Below, one piece after another: positions 8,498-17,223 of a stretch of 64,000 nt of DNA. This stretch comes from Sphingomonas hengshuiensis (GTDB lineage Bacteria > Pseudomonadota > Alphaproteobacteria > Sphingomonadales > Sphingomonadaceae). The translations under genes were made by a program, and so were the position numbers. A model generated the notes under the pieces. It did no database searches. It saw only the letters and a program-made list of their open reading frames with translations, and was not told the origin of the DNA. How positions within the stretch are numbered: position 1 is the stretch's first letter; each line of letters opens with the position of its first letter. Location of the stretch: assembly GCF_000935025.1 (NCBI RefSeq), contig NZ_CP010836.1:2604001-2668000 (forward strand), in the 5' to 3' direction.

Positions 8498-10099
8498 TCA
8501 TGGCACAATCCAATCCGTGCCGCCGAGCGCGCCCGATCTCTCAACGCCGCAAAGGCGTATCCCGCGCCGCACCTTGCGCCCCGCCGAGTCCTTGTCGGCA
8601 TAGACTTGCAACTCGTTGAGCAGCGTCCCGAACCGAGTCTGCGAGAGAATTGCTTCATCCTTGTCGCCCCGCACGTCCCGACAGAACTCCTTGAAATCCT
8701 GATACAAGTCAGTCGCACCACTGGATGCTTCGGGATCGGTGAGCGTACAGCGCGCCTCGATCCACTCGCTCATCGCACTGCCGGTCGCCCAGAAACTCGA
8801 CATGGCCCGGCGCGACATCTCCGGCTCGGGTATCTCACGGCACTCCAGCCACTCGCACGCGCCCTCGATCATCCAGTTGAGTATGCCGCTGGCCTCGGCG
8901 CGCAGCTCCGCCGCTACCTCATCCTCGGGCCGATCCTCCACGCCCGGTGTCACGCCAAACTGGACGGTCCACGGATAGAGCTTCAACCTGCGCCGAAAGC
9001 CGCGATCGTCGCTGGGCGCGCGGGGCATATTGTTGCACTCGGCGATCAGCTTGAAATGGGGGCGGAAGGTGATTTCCTCCACGGCATGGGCGCCACGCGC
9101 GGTGACGTTGCTGCCGGTCACCTGCTTGATACGCTGACTTGACCAGGTGCTGCCCTTGCGCGGTTCGTCGATCACTACCAGACGCACGTCGCCGCGAAGA
9201 CGGACAATGTCGCTCTGATGCGATGCCGAATTCTGTTCCTTGCTTTCGAGGAACGTCTGCGGGCTCGCCGACAGGAAATAGTCTCCCATCAGCTCGCCGA
9301 CGACCTTGTTGGTCAGCGATTTGCCGTCGCCGCCCTTACCCTGATAAACGTAAAAGGCCTGGTCGCTGATCAGCGCCGTCGTACACATGCCATAGATGCG
9401 CTTGAACGCGGTCCGCGCCACCGGATCCGTGTGCAGCAGCACAAGGCGCTCGGTCCACTTCGGCGCCTGCGCACCGTCGACGAAATCCACCTCCGCCATC
9501 CGCATGAACATGTCACCCGGTCTATGGCCTTGATCGAACCGAGGAACCCATTTCCCCGTCATCAGGTCGCGCTTGAAACGCACCGTGCCGTTGCGACAAT
9601 GGAACGCCAGGGGATCGCAGTCGAAATCCTCCAGCGCCGCACGCATCAGAAAGCGATCCTGATCGTCGACGATGCCCTGCGCCTGCTTCAGCATGCCGCC
9701 GCACCGTTCGCTGTTGCCGGATTTCATCGCCCAGGCGAACAGTTGCACCGCGCGCTCATCGGCCATTTCAGCGGTAAACTTCGGGCCATAGACAGCCCGC
9801 AATTCATCCGGCGACGCCATGCGCACCGCCCGCGCTTCATCCATGATCGCGTCGCACACCGCCATTGCCAGCGACAGCGCCCTTGCCTTGCCGTCGCGCA
9901 GGCTCCAACGCTGGCTATTGAAATGAACCCATTCGCCGGCACGTCCCAGCTCGCCGACGAATAAGAGCTTACCCGCAGCTACATCGGCGAGACGATAGGC
10001 ATTGCCGCGATCGTTCAACTCTCGCCGCGACCGCCGAAGCGCCGCCCCGGACTCAGGCCCGCCATCGGGCACCAGCGGGCCGGAATCGCGATCAGCCAT
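8498..10099 (-). CDS. D5/P4-type primase-helicase (superfamily 3 helicase)
   Basis: A 533-residue protein with the D5 N-terminal region (about 80-230) followed by an SF3 helicase domain. The Walker A motif is GKGGDGKS at about residues 254-261, followed by the Walker B-like VRLVVIDEP and the sensor asparagines in FKLIAECNNMP. Such proteins load at the phage origin and unwind DNA. The ATG overlaps the end of the primase gene by 8 bp and has GGAGGTG at a proper distance. Together with the primase upstream and the repeats just downstream, it forms the replication module. Confidence 0.88.
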   Translation of the reverse strand: MADRDSGPLVPDGGPESGAALRRSRRELNDRGNAYRLADVAAGKLLFVGELGRAGEWVHFNSQRWSLRDGKARALSLAMAVCDAIMDEARAVRMASPDELRAVYGPKFTAEMADERAVQLFAWAMKSGNSERCGGMLKQAQGIVDDQDRFLMRAALEDFDCDPLAFHCRNGTVRFKRDLMTGKWVPRFDQGHRPGDMFMRMAEVDFVDGAQAPKWTERLVLLHTDPVARTAFKRIYGMCTTALISDQAFYVYQGKGGDGKSLTNKVVGELMGDYFLSASPQTFLESKEQNSASHQSDIVRLRGDVRLVVIDEPRKGSTWSSQRIKQVTGSNVTARGAHAVEEITFRPHFKLIAECNNMPRAPSDDRGFRRRLKLYPWTVQFGVTPGVEDRPEDEVAAELRAEASGILNWMIEGACEWLECREIPEPEMSRRAMSSFWATGSAMSEWIEARCTLTDPEASSGATDLYQDFKEFCRDVRGDKDEAILSQTRFGTLLNELQVYADKDSAGRKVRRGIRLCGVERSGALGGTDWIVP

Positions 10100-11828
10100 T
10101 GCCCACCTCCCGCGCGTCGATCAACGCCATGGTGCGCGACAGGCGGCGCTGCATCGCCGTAACTACCTTGGGGGCGCGAGCATCCGCCGGACTCGGCAAT
10201 ATCGCGGTTTCAATCGGTCCACGCACCCCCATCACCCGACGGTACAAGGCCCAGACGGCCTCCTTTTCCTCTCGGATAGACGGATCAGCCTCCAGGTCGC
10301 GCAACACCGCATTGATCTGGCCGGGCGCGAAACCTGCCGCCTTGGACACAGCCATAATATCCCGGATCGATTGGTTGATCTCGGCACGTTCCGCCCGCAA
10401 CTCCAGCAACCGCCGCACGATCGCGATCAGGTTACGCTCGCTTGCCTCTTGCGTTTCGGGCCACGCATAGCCGCCGCCCTCCGCCTCTATTTGGCTATGC
10501 AATGCAGGCACCGACGGTCCGGACGGTCCGGATAGGCTCACCTCGCGCTCATACCGCGCCCGCCACGCCGCAAGATATTGCGCCCGCGTCTCTTCGTCGC
10601 GGATCGTGCGGGCGAGCGTGTCGAGCTGCTGCCACACGCCCGCCACCGCCTCCGGATCATCGCCAGCGGCCCCCGCTGCCACCGCATCGAAAAGCAGCGC
10701 CGCGATCGGCACCGCCTCGGTCAACACGGCCTCCACCGCGCGACGGCCCTGTTCCTCGCGCCCGCCCGGAATGGCGGGATCGAAACTGCGGGCTACATCG
10801 TCGGGATCCTGCCCCTGGGGGAACAGCGCCACCGCCAGCGATCGGCCCGGGGCGATATGGGGCAACGCGGCGGTACAGGCGCGGATGGCGGCCGCTCGCC
10901 CTGGCACGTCGCCGTCAAAGGCCAGTATAGGGCGATCCACCACCCGCCACAGCCGCTCCAACTGCCCGCCCAGCGCCTCGGGCCCGCCACAGGTCAGCGC
11001 GGTGCCCATCGGCGCCACCACTTCGGCGATGCCCACGCTGTCCAGCGCGATGACGTCCATATAGCCTTCGACGACGATAATCCGCTTTGCCGTCCGCGCC
11101 GCGGGCGCTGCGACGTGTAGGTTGAACAGCGTCGCGCCCTTGTCGAATATCTCGCTATCCGGACTGTTTTTGTACTTCGGTCCGTCACCGGTCAGCAATC
11201 GGCCGCCAAAGCCGATCAGGCGACCGCGCGCGTCATGTACCGGAACCGTGATGCGCGCCCGGAATGTCTCGCCCCACTTCCCATCGGCCTGCCAGATCAG
11301 GCCACTGGCGACGGCTGCCTCGAAGGACACGCCCAATCCCCGAACATAGCCCGATCGCGCCGGCGCCCAGCCCATGCCGAAACGCGCTATTGCCGCCGCA
11401 TCGATGCCCCGCGCGGCGAGATACTCGCGGGCCACCCCAGTCGCCTCCAGCTCGCGAGCAAACAGCGCCTGCGCCGCCTCCAACGCGGGGCGAATGCCAT
11501 CGATCCGGGCCGCCCGATCCTGCGCGGCCTGCGACGGCGCGGGCACGTCCATCCCCGCCGCATCCGCCAGCGTCTTGACCGCTTCGATGAAATCCAGCCC
11601 CTCATGCTCGGTCAGCCACCGGATGGCATCGCCATGTGCCCCGCAGCCAAAGCAGTGATAAAATCCCTTGTCGTCGTTGACATAGAAGCTGGCCGTTTTC
11701 TCGTTGTGGAAAGGGCAGCAGGCGCGATACTCGCGCCCGGCCTTTGTCAGCTTAAGTGCGCGACCGACCATCGCCGAAAGCGGACTCCGCGCGCGCAGCT
11801 CGTCAAGGAATTGCTGAGAAAGCGCCAT
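10092..11828 (-). CDS. DnaG-type DNA primase
   Basis: A 578-residue phage primase that would make RNA primers for DNA synthesis. It has the CHC2 zinc finger (Cys38, His41, Cys59, Cys62 in ACCPFH...YHCFGC), the basic RNA polymerase region (FRARITVPVHDARGRLIGFGGR, about 189-210) and a TOPRIM domain with VEGYMD at 253-258 and FDGDVPG after it. The C-terminal third is unlike host DnaG helicase-binding domains and includes a linker coding LSGPSGPSVP from GGTCCGGAC repeats. Its stop overlaps the helicase start. Confidence 0.88.
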   Translation of the reverse strand: MALSQQFLDELRARSPLSAMVGRALKLTKAGREYRACCPFHNEKTASFYVNDDKGFYHCFGCGAHGDAIRWLTEHEGLDFIEAVKTLADAAGMDVPAPSQAAQDRAARIDGIRPALEAAQALFARELEATGVAREYLAARGIDAAAIARFGMGWAPARSGYVRGLGVSFEAAVASGLIWQADGKWGETFRARITVPVHDARGRLIGFGGRLLTGDGPKYKNSPDSEIFDKGATLFNLHVAAPAARTAKRIIVVEGYMDVIALDSVGIAEVVAPMGTALTCGGPEALGGQLERLWRVVDRPILAFDGDVPGRAAAIRACTAALPHIAPGRSLAVALFPQGQDPDDVARSFDPAIPGGREEQGRRAVEAVLTEAVPIAALLFDAVAAGAAGDDPEAVAGVWQQLDTLARTIRDEETRAQYLAAWRARYEREVSLSGPSGPSVPALHSQIEAEGGGYAWPETQEASERNLIAIVRRLLELRAERAEINQSIRDIMAVSKAAGFAPGQINAVLRDLEADPSIREEKEAVWALYRRVMGVRGPIETAILPSPADARAPKVVTAMQRRLSRTMALIDAREVGNG

Positions 11829-12008
11829 GGTTTACGAGCGCTGCAACGGGGTGCCGAGGCACAGGACATTGGAAACTGGCGACACGAAACCCCTCCCGGA
11901 AACACGGGCAAATACGAACTAGGTGACGGGATGCTCGGCACCCGTCCCGCCGGCGGGCAAGGCGCGGCGGCATGGGCAACTCCCTACCCATGCCGCCGAT
12001 GCCGAAAC

Positions 12009-12194
12009 TCAGGGCGATGCGCCGCCATCGTCGAGCACCGCATCGACGATCCCGTCTTCGACCACCGCCTCCACGATCCGCGCCGCCAGCACGCCCACCG
12101 TCACCCCGCGATCGGCGGCATGGGGCAGCAACCGCGCGACGATCTCGCGCGACAGCGGCAGCATCTGTGTGTGGGGGACGGGGGAGGCCCTCAT
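12009..12194 (-). CDS. Small phage protein of unknown function
   Basis: A 61-residue protein (MRASPVPHTQMLPL...). Its ATG overlaps the stop of the methyltransferase gene upstream (ATGA), the pattern shared by nearly all genes of this operon, which is the main reason to call it. The middle forms an amphipathic helix (GVLAARIVEAVVEDGIVDAVL). No function is recognised. The next 180 bp (11829-12008) hold no gene I can support. Confidence 0.5.
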   Translation of the reverse strand: MRASPVPHTQMLPLSREIVARLLPHAADRGVTVGVLAARIVEAVVEDGIVDAVLDDGGASP

Positions 12195-12922
12195 GCCACC
12201 GCCCCGAACATCCCGCCCGGAGCGAGGACGGCAGTCGGATAGACGGGATAATCGCCGGGCCGCTCCAGCCGACGACGGCAAGGCGCGATCCAGCGCGCGC
12301 GGGTATCCCCGGCGCCGCCGATCATCCACACCAGCCAGCTATAGCTGGTCGCAGTGGATGCTTTTGTCCCCGGCTTGTCGGCAAAGGGATCGAGTTTGCC
12401 CGCCTGCACCAGGCGCCCGCGCAGGATCACCACGCGCTCCGCAAAGTGCAGCTCGAAATCGGGCGGACGCTTCGAATACAGCCGCTCATACCGATTCTCG
12501 CCCTCGACGAACGCGCTTCGAACGAACATCGCCACGGCCACCCGCGCCCGCCCCAGCGCCACGTGAATGAACGCCTCGCCTAGATTGAACGGCGGGTTGG
12601 CGACGATCACGTCCACCATCGGCTCGGTATGCCCCGTGGTCGCGAAGTCGATCAGCTCGGGCTCATCACCCAGCACCCAATCGGGATAGCGCACGACGTC
12701 GCTGGCACGCACGAACGCGAGATATTCGCGCATCGGGAGCACCATATAGCCCCGGTTACAGCACGGCTCCCACCCGGTGAGCTTACCCAGCGGCAGGCCC
12801 TGTGAGGCCAGAAACTCGCACAGCGCCCGCGTCGCCCAGGGCGGCGTCGGAAAATCGTCGAGCGAGTCATGCGCTTCGACGCGACGCTGCATCACGGCAG
12901 TGGATCGGTTCGGGCCGGTCAC
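12191..12922 (-). CDS. DNA methyltransferase-like protein (NPPF motif)
   Basis: A 243-residue protein with the amino-methyltransferase motif IV NPPF (in DVIVANPPFNLGEAFIHVAL) and an N-terminal FPTPPW segment typical of phage N6-adenine or related methylases; the AdoMet-binding motif I would be in GWEPCCNRGYM. It may modify phage DNA or may be a degenerate family member. I start at the GTG at 12922 because it overlaps the stop of the upstream gene (GTGA), as elsewhere in this operon; an ATG ten codons later (12892) is the alternative. Neither has a strong Shine-Dalgarno. Confidence 0.7.
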   Translation of the reverse strand: MTGPNRSTAVMQRRVEAHDSLDDFPTPPWATRALCEFLASQGLPLGKLTGWEPCCNRGYMVLPMREYLAFVRASDVVRYPDWVLGDEPELIDFATTGHTEPMVDVIVANPPFNLGEAFIHVALGRARVAVAMFVRSAFVEGENRYERLYSKRPPDFELHFAERVVILRGRLVQAGKLDPFADKPGTKASTATSYSWLVWMIGGAGDTRARWIAPCRRRLERPGDYPVYPTAVLAPGGMFGAVA

Positions 12923-13122
12923 GCGCCGACGTCCGGCTGCGCTATGGGACAAAAGGTTGATGTGCAGGCCACCGCGCGCGCGACGCCGACCATTGCATCG
13001 CACTGGCTGCACCATATCCGCCGCACCCCGGCCAATGCCGGGCCGCGGTTCTGCTGCAACTCCGCAACGGAGCGATGGTCGCGATAGGGAAACCGCCCGG
13101 TGGCGGCGCGGGCTTTAGCCAT
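12919..13122 (-). CDS. Small cysteine-containing phage protein
   Basis: A 67-residue protein starting MAKARAATGRFPYRDHRS. Its ATG overlaps the stop of the upstream gene. CSQC, followed by two further cysteines (VACTSTFCP), suggests a small metal-binding site. No family is recognised. It is chosen over longer alternatives because of the coupled start. Confidence 0.5.
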   Translation of the reverse strand: MAKARAATGRFPYRDHRSVAELQQNRGPALAGVRRIWCSQCDAMVGVARAVACTSTFCPIAQPDVGA

Positions 13123-13414
13123 CGTCACGACTTCCCCCGCCCCGCCGCCCGAGCAGCCCGGCAGCATCCAGCATCATGCGCACCACCCGCCGCGTCGCCG
13201 GGCTGTCCGCGCCGCCGACATGCAGCCCGGTCGTCACCTCATCGGCAAACGCCGCCACATGCCGGATCGTCAGCGCCCCGGTATCCGCATCGATCGCCCC
13301 GCGCGCGACGGCGGCACGGACACGATCGGCATGTGCCGCCGCATGGCGCACCACGCCGACCCGCTCATCGGCCCGCGCCTGCGCATCGATGTCGCCAAAG
13401 GTCCGGCGCGTCAT
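13115..13414 (-). CDS. Phage protein of unknown function
   Basis: A 99-residue protein, mostly helical, rich in alanine, arginine and histidine (VVRHAAAHADRVRAAVARGA). Its ATG overlaps the stop of the ASCH-like gene (ATGA) and its own stop overlaps the next start. The last residues (GRRGGGSRDDG) look disordered. No function is recognised; membership in the operon is the evidence. Confidence 0.5.
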   Translation of the reverse strand: MTRRTFGDIDAQARADERVGVVRHAAAHADRVRAAVARGAIDADTGALTIRHVAAFADEVTTGLHVGGADSPATRRVVRMMLDAAGLLGRRGGGSRDDG

Positions 13415-14103
13415 GCGGGCAACCCGTCAATGTTGCCGGTGACGACGCGGAAGGTGAGCGCGACGACCCATGGGTTCGCGTCCCACGCATCCTCACCATG
13501 CAGGCTGTTCCAGAGCAGGCGGTAGGCTTTGGCAGCGGTTGGCCCCCAGCATTCGCCCGCACGGGTGAGCGCGTAGCCTTCGAGCGCCGGGGCCAGGCCC
13601 TCGGCAATTGCATCCGCCTCGCGGATCGACTGCAACCGCTCGACCCGCACGTCCTCGACGATCAGCGTCAGACGCGAGGCCCAGCGCGGCATGTGCATCC
13701 CTTGGCGGTGCTTGCCTGGTACTCCCACCGGACAGCGGCCATGTTCGCTACTATCCGCGAGGTAGAGTACCGGCGTGTTCTGATCGAGGTCGCGGGGCGC
13801 AACGCCATTGTTCCCGATAGACGTCTTCCAATGTTCTCGCACATAGAGTCGGTCATCGGAGGAGTAGGGCACCCTGAATGGGGCGCTGGCCTCCTCGCTG
13901 CCGTGGATCATCCAATCTAGTCCAGCATGGCGGTGCGCGCGAAGCCCGGAAAAGTGGGGATTGACGCCCTCTTTAAGCACGGGGTGGACTAGCCGCCGCG
14001 TCTGCGTCTTGCGCCCGTCGAGCAGCGCGCGCACCATCGCCGCGGAAAAGATGATGGGGCGATCCCGCTTCCCCGCGAGCATATGGGCGACTGAGATTTT
14101 CAT
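13411..14103 (-). CDS. ASCH-like phage protein ('morphogenetic protein' type)
   Basis: A 230-residue protein opening with the hallmark RPIIFSAAMVRALLDGRKTQ-TRR (about residues 15-37), characteristic of the phage ASCH/PUA-like family often labelled morphogenetic protein. ASCH domains resemble RNA-binding PUA folds. DRLYVREHW and the conserved SIREADAIAEG block are also family features. It precedes the Gp37/Gp68 gene's partner region and both ends overlap neighbours by 4 bp. The true function is unknown; an RNA- or modified-base-binding role is only a family-level guess. Confidence 0.75.
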   Translation of the reverse strand: MKISVAHMLAGKRDRPIIFSAAMVRALLDGRKTQTRRLVHPVLKEGVNPHFSGLRAHRHAGLDWMIHGSEEASAPFRVPYSSDDRLYVREHWKTSIGNNGVAPRDLDQNTPVLYLADSSEHGRCPVGVPGKHRQGMHMPRWASRLTLIVEDVRVERLQSIREADAIAEGLAPALEGYALTRAGECWGPTAAKAYRLLWNSLHGEDAWDANPWVVALTFRVVTGNIDGLPA

Positions 14104-15134
14104 GCGGGCATCCCGTCATGCGTCGCGCCGTCGAGCATCCGCCCTGCCGCCTTCTTCCCGACCCGCTGAAACGCAAAATGGTCATGATCCGGCACCGCCC
14201 AAATGCCATCATCCCACTTCGGGTCGGCATCAATGTCGTCCGGAAAAAGCGCGTGATGATCTTCGCGAAGTCCGCTTTGCGATTGCCATTCAGGTGGGCA
14301 GCCCGGTTCCCACGGCAACCACTCCCCCCATTGCTTGAAGAAGAACGGCACGTCCGCATCGGCGCACTGGTCGCGCAGCGAGCGCACCCAGGCCGGGTGC
14401 ATCGGGCGGGCGCCGTGTCCGCTTTCACCGCCGACAATAACCCAATGTAACAGACGTTCGCGCGACGGCCCGAAGACCGGAAATATGTCTAAGTCGACCG
14501 GGCCCAACAGCGGCTCGACGGACAGGAATCGCACCGCGCCGGGCGTTGCGAGCAAATCAGGGATGCGATCGTCGGCGCGCCGCTGATCCTCAACCGACAC
14601 GCCAAGCCAGACGTTCGCCAGAGGTATCGGGACAAACTCGGCATCCTCGTCCCTCTCGCGATCACCCAACGCAGCGAACAGGGCGGAGAACTTCACCAGT
14701 CCCGCGCGGTTCATGTCGAAACAGACCAGCGCCACCCGCTGCGGCATCCGTGGATCAGACAGATACGCCCGCATCCGCGCCGACCGCTTCGTCAGGATCT
14801 GGTGCTGGTGCTGCGGCGTCAGCGCGCAGACCGCGAACACCTTGTCGATCCATGCGTCGGGCACATTCTCATGGAACAGGTCGCCATGCGCATTCCAGAA
14901 TATCCGCCGAGGACGCTTCCACGCGAGCGGTTGCAGCAGCGCCTTCTCGTTGAGGCGAACCTCGCCCGTCCAGACCATGCCGCCGGCGGTATGCTGCGTC
15001 AGGCCGCGCCGCGCCTCGAACCGATGCGCCTGACGCATCGCGTAGCAGCGCTTGCAGCCCGGCGAGAGCACGGTGCAACCGTTGACGGCGTTGACCGTGG
15101 CATCGGTCCATTCGATCTTGGTCCCGTCAGCCAT
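14100..15134 (-). CDS. Phage Gp37/Gp68 family protein (DUF5131)
   Basis: A 344-residue member of the Gp37Gp68 family, starting with TKIEWTDATVNAVNGC. It has the cysteine cluster C-x6-GC-x2-CYA near residues 20-32, which resembles an iron-sulphur or radical-SAM-like motif, then WNAHGDLFHENVPDAW, LTKRSARM and FLSVEPLLGP, all conserved landmarks of the family. Members are common in phages and mobile elements; biochemical function is not established. Its start overlaps the stop of the small zinc protein upstream. Confidence 0.88.
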   Translation of the reverse strand: MADGTKIEWTDATVNAVNGCTVLSPGCKRCYAMRQAHRFEARRGLTQHTAGGMVWTGEVRLNEKALLQPLAWKRPRRIFWNAHGDLFHENVPDAWIDKVFAVCALTPQHQHQILTKRSARMRAYLSDPRMPQRVALVCFDMNRAGLVKFSALFAALGDRERDEDAEFVPIPLANVWLGVSVEDQRRADDRIPDLLATPGAVRFLSVEPLLGPVDLDIFPVFGPSRERLLHWVIVGGESGHGARPMHPAWVRSLRDQCADADVPFFFKQWGEWLPWEPGCPPEWQSQSGLREDHHALFPDDIDADPKWDDGIWAVPDHDHFAFQRVGKKAAGRMLDGATHDGMPA

Positions 15135-15328
15135 CAGAACCGCCTCGGCAAACGAGGATTAGGCTCGCGACACGGCGCGCACAGCCCATCCACCAGGCGC
15201 GCGCTATCCTCGCCGCAATCGCCGCAAATCCCCGGCACGCCCGCCACCACCGGCACCCGCGCCGCCGCCAGCGAACGCGCAAGATGCGCTTCCGCAAGCC
15301 GCTGCGCATGATCGACCACATCCGCCAT
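15134..15328 (-). CDS. Small four-cysteine zinc-finger protein (TraR/DksA-like)
   Basis: A 64-residue protein with ICGDCGE...GLCAPCRE, a C-x2-C...C-x2-C finger at about residues 35-53, like the C4 finger of phage TraR/DksA proteins; the preceding residues are helical (ADVVDHAQRLAEAHLARSLA). TraR-type proteins bind RNA polymerase, but this one lacks the usual acidic tip in view, so that role is not assured. Both ends overlap neighbouring genes. Confidence 0.65.
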   Translation of the reverse strand: MADVVDHAQRLAEAHLARSLAAARVPVVAGVPGICGDCGEDSARLVDGLCAPCREPNPRLPRRF

Positions 15329-15801
15329 CACGCCGCCTCCTGCCGGGGCGCGGACCAATGGCCGGCCGCCGTCTCCACCATTTCGATTTCCTCCGGGTCC
15401 TGCGGCACCGCCTCGGCGCCACGCTCGGCGATCGTCAGCCCTTCCAGCAGCGCCAGCTCGGCGCGCAGACGGGCAATCCGCGCCGGTCGCTTGTCCGCCC
15501 AGCGCTGCTCGCGCGCGACCAGCGCGCCGCGCCGCTCGGCCTCGGCATGCGTCAACGGGCGCTCGCGCTCGACTGCATCCAGCGCGAGCAGCCCCTCGAC
15601 ACACTCGTCTGCCGTCACATAGCGCCCGACATACTCGCGGTTATACTGGAGCCGCCGCAGCAGCCGCCGAACCTCGGTCTCGCGCGGCGTCAGCGATCCG
15701 CCCCGCCGCTCGACCTTGGCATAGAATTTCAGCAGGGCGTCCTGCTCGGCAATGTCGAGCCTGCGACCGAGCAGTGCCGTCATGGACTGCACCGCCGCCA
15801 T
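15328..15801 (-). CDS. Phage protein of unknown function
   Basis: A 157-residue protein, strongly helical and charged (LRRLQYNREYVGRYVTADECVEGLLALD), starting at MAAVQSMTALLGRRLD with its ATG overlapping the stop of the gene upstream. The first 60 residues (EQDALLKFYAKVERRGG) and the long arginine/glutamate helices suggest a coiled or DNA-binding protein. No family is recognised. Confidence 0.6.
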   Translation of the reverse strand: MAAVQSMTALLGRRLDIAEQDALLKFYAKVERRGGSLTPRETEVRRLLRRLQYNREYVGRYVTADECVEGLLALDAVERERPLTHAEAERRGALVAREQRWADKRPARIARLRAELALLEGLTIAERGAEAVPQDPEEIEMVETAAGHWSAPRQEAA

Positions 15802-16571
15802 CACGCCTCGCCCTGCGGCGACCAGGTCGAACACCCGCTGCCGACGATCGTCACCACCCGCACGGTGCCACCCATGGGCAGCCCCACCAGAACGCTGCGG
15901 ATCAGCGCGCGCCGGTGCAGCTCGCCCATCTGGCGGTTCGCCATCTCGCTCCGCTTGAACCCCAGCATCGCCGCCAGATCGCGGTCGCTCGGGCATCGCT
16001 CGCCTTTGTCGGCCAGGTCCTGCAACAGGTCGAACAGCAACCGCGCCTCGGCGCGCAGGCCATGCGCATCGGGCGGCGCCGTCGCCTGCCCGAACGGCAA
16101 CGCCGTCCGCTCCGCGCGATAATCGAACAGCCCATCTCCGCGCGGACGCTGCGCCAGCATCTTGACCAGCCCCATCGCGTGCAACTGCCGCGCCCGTTCG
16201 CCCACGCCGCCGCGCCCCAACCGGGGCACCCGCGCATAAATGCACACCCGCCCCGGCCCGGCCTGCATCGCCCAGCTCGTCAGCGCATGCCCCGATGCCA
16301 GGAACTCGCCCGCCATCCCGGCCAGCGGTTCCTCGGCATCGATCGGGCGATGCGCGGCGGGTGCCGCCTCGGACACCGTGAAAAGAGGTGCCGGCGAAGG
16401 GACGGCAACAGGCTCGGGGTCGGGCCTGTGCTCGGGGGGGCTGGGCACTGCCGCCCCTTCGCCGACGCCGGACGCGCGGGAACCGCCCCCGGCATGGCGC
16501 CCGCCGCTTCGACCGGCGCCAATCTTGTTGATCGGCGCCACTGCGCCAGCATCCTGTGTAATGCCCCCCAT
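15801..16571 (-). CDS. Phage winged-helix/HTH protein of unknown function
   Basis: A roughly 256-residue protein whose C-terminal third contains a helix-turn-helix: CPSDRDLAAMLGFKRSEMAN followed by the GELHRRALIRSV recognition and wing region, as in replication or transcription regulators of phages. The first 90 residues are proline/glycine-rich and likely disordered. I use the ATG at 16571; a TTG at 16616 that overlaps the upstream stop and has GAGG before it is an equally plausible coupled start. Confidence 0.6.
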   Translation of the reverse strand: MGGITQDAGAVAPINKIGAGRSGGRHAGGGSRASGVGEGAAVPSPPEHRPDPEPVAVPSPAPLFTVSEAAPAAHRPIDAEEPLAGMAGEFLASGHALTSWAMQAGPGRVCIYARVPRLGRGGVGERARQLHAMGLVKMLAQRPRGDGLFDYRAERTALPFGQATAPPDAHGLRAEARLLFDLLQDLADKGERCPSDRDLAAMLGFKRSEMANRQMGELHRRALIRSVLVGLPMGGTVRVVTIVGSGCSTWSPQGEA

Positions 16572-16612
16572 GGCGATCACCCCACCAGTGCCGGTTGACG
16601 ACGCATCATCGC

Positions 16613-16954
16613 TCAATGCCCCTCGGGCCGGGGCAGCGGCTGCTCGCACCAGCGCAGCGGCCCACCGCGCCACCAGTCGCCCGGCTGCACCGCGCCCTTG
16701 GTAACTTCCGCGATCGCCGTCGCCTCGAATGCCTCGGGAACCACGCCGCCAAGGAGCAATCGCTCGACGAACGCAGTGCCCGTTTCGATCGCTGCGGCAA
16801 TGCGCACTGCCCGAACCACGGGCATCGAATCCTCGGCAATCCACCAGCCAAGCCGATGCGCCCCGTCATTCGCCGGATGCGCATAGCCTGCAGCCGCTTC
16901 GATCTCCGCCACCGCGGCCACGACGGATTCGCGCGGCAGGGTCACGATGCCCAC
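16613..16954 (-). CDS. Phage protein of unknown function
   Basis: A 113-residue protein with a GTG start at 16954. It contains HRLGWWIAEDS and DWWRGGPLRWCEQPLPRPEG, tryptophan-rich segments suggesting a compact fold. The start overlaps the end of a 27-codon open frame derived from a partial duplication. No family is recognised. Confidence 0.5.
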   Translation of the reverse strand: MGIVTLPRESVVAAVAEIEAAAGYAHPANDGAHRLGWWIAEDSMPVVRAVRIAAAIETGTAFVERLLLGGVVPEAFEATAIAEVTKGAVQPGDWWRGGPLRWCEQPLPRPEGH

Positions 16955-17025
16955 CCCCGCCGCATCTGCAATTGCAGGTCCAGCACCGCCAGCGCGCCGA
17001 TGGCGTGCGAAGTCTCGCGGATCAT
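16942..17025 (-). CDS. Possible 27-residue peptide, duplication remnant
   Basis: An open frame with ATG at 17025, coupled to the stop of the small HTH gene and to the start of the next gene. It encodes MIRETSHAIGALAVLDLQLQ-MRRGWAS. Its end copies the end of the 17220-17687 protein (LAVVDLQLQMRRGRA) and its start copies the peptide at 17223. It is probably a fused remnant of a local duplication rather than a functional gene. Confidence 0.3.
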   Translation of the reverse strand: MIRETSHAIGALAVLDLQLQMRRGWAS

Positions 17026-17156
17026 ATCGCCTGGCTCCCCAACCGCGCGCAAATCCGCGCCCACAGCGCCTGCGCGCGAAAAACCGAAATGTTCGCCGCT
17101 TTCGCTGCGGCGGACAGCGTCTTTCCCAGGCTCACGGCCTCCGCGATCACATCCAT
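17022..17156 (-). CDS. Small helix-turn-helix protein
   Basis: A 44-residue protein (MDVIAEAVSLGKTLSAAAKA...) whose core reads as a helix-turn-helix (SLGKTLSAAAKAANISVFRA), similar in pattern to the recognition helices of resolvases and excisionases. A GTG seven codons earlier (17177) is a possible alternative start. Its stop overlaps the following start. A role as a small regulator or excisionase is possible but not shown. Confidence 0.5.
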   Translation of the reverse strand: MDVIAEAVSLGKTLSAAAKAANISVFRAQALWARICARLGSQAI

Positions 17157-17163
17157 GTCGCGG

Positions 17164-17223
17164 TCATCCTTCGACACGGAACGCGCCCGGCGTCATGATC
17201 GCGTAAGGGGTCTCGCGGATCAT
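17164..17223 (-). CDS. Possible 19-residue peptide
   Basis: An open frame whose ATG at 17223 overlaps the stop of the 17220-17687 gene: MIRETPYAIMTPGAFRVEG. Its first residues match those of the duplicated 27-residue frame downstream. It may only carry a coupling start for the next gene. Low confidence that the peptide itself matters. Confidence 0.25.
   Translation of the reverse strand: MIRETPYAIMTPGAFRVEG

Noticed and set aside
8266-8721. A 151-codon minus-strand frame spanning the repeat cluster and the helicase end
   Set aside because: It reads the helicase gene in a wrong frame and continues through the repeats; composition is arginine-rich and no start signal is seen.
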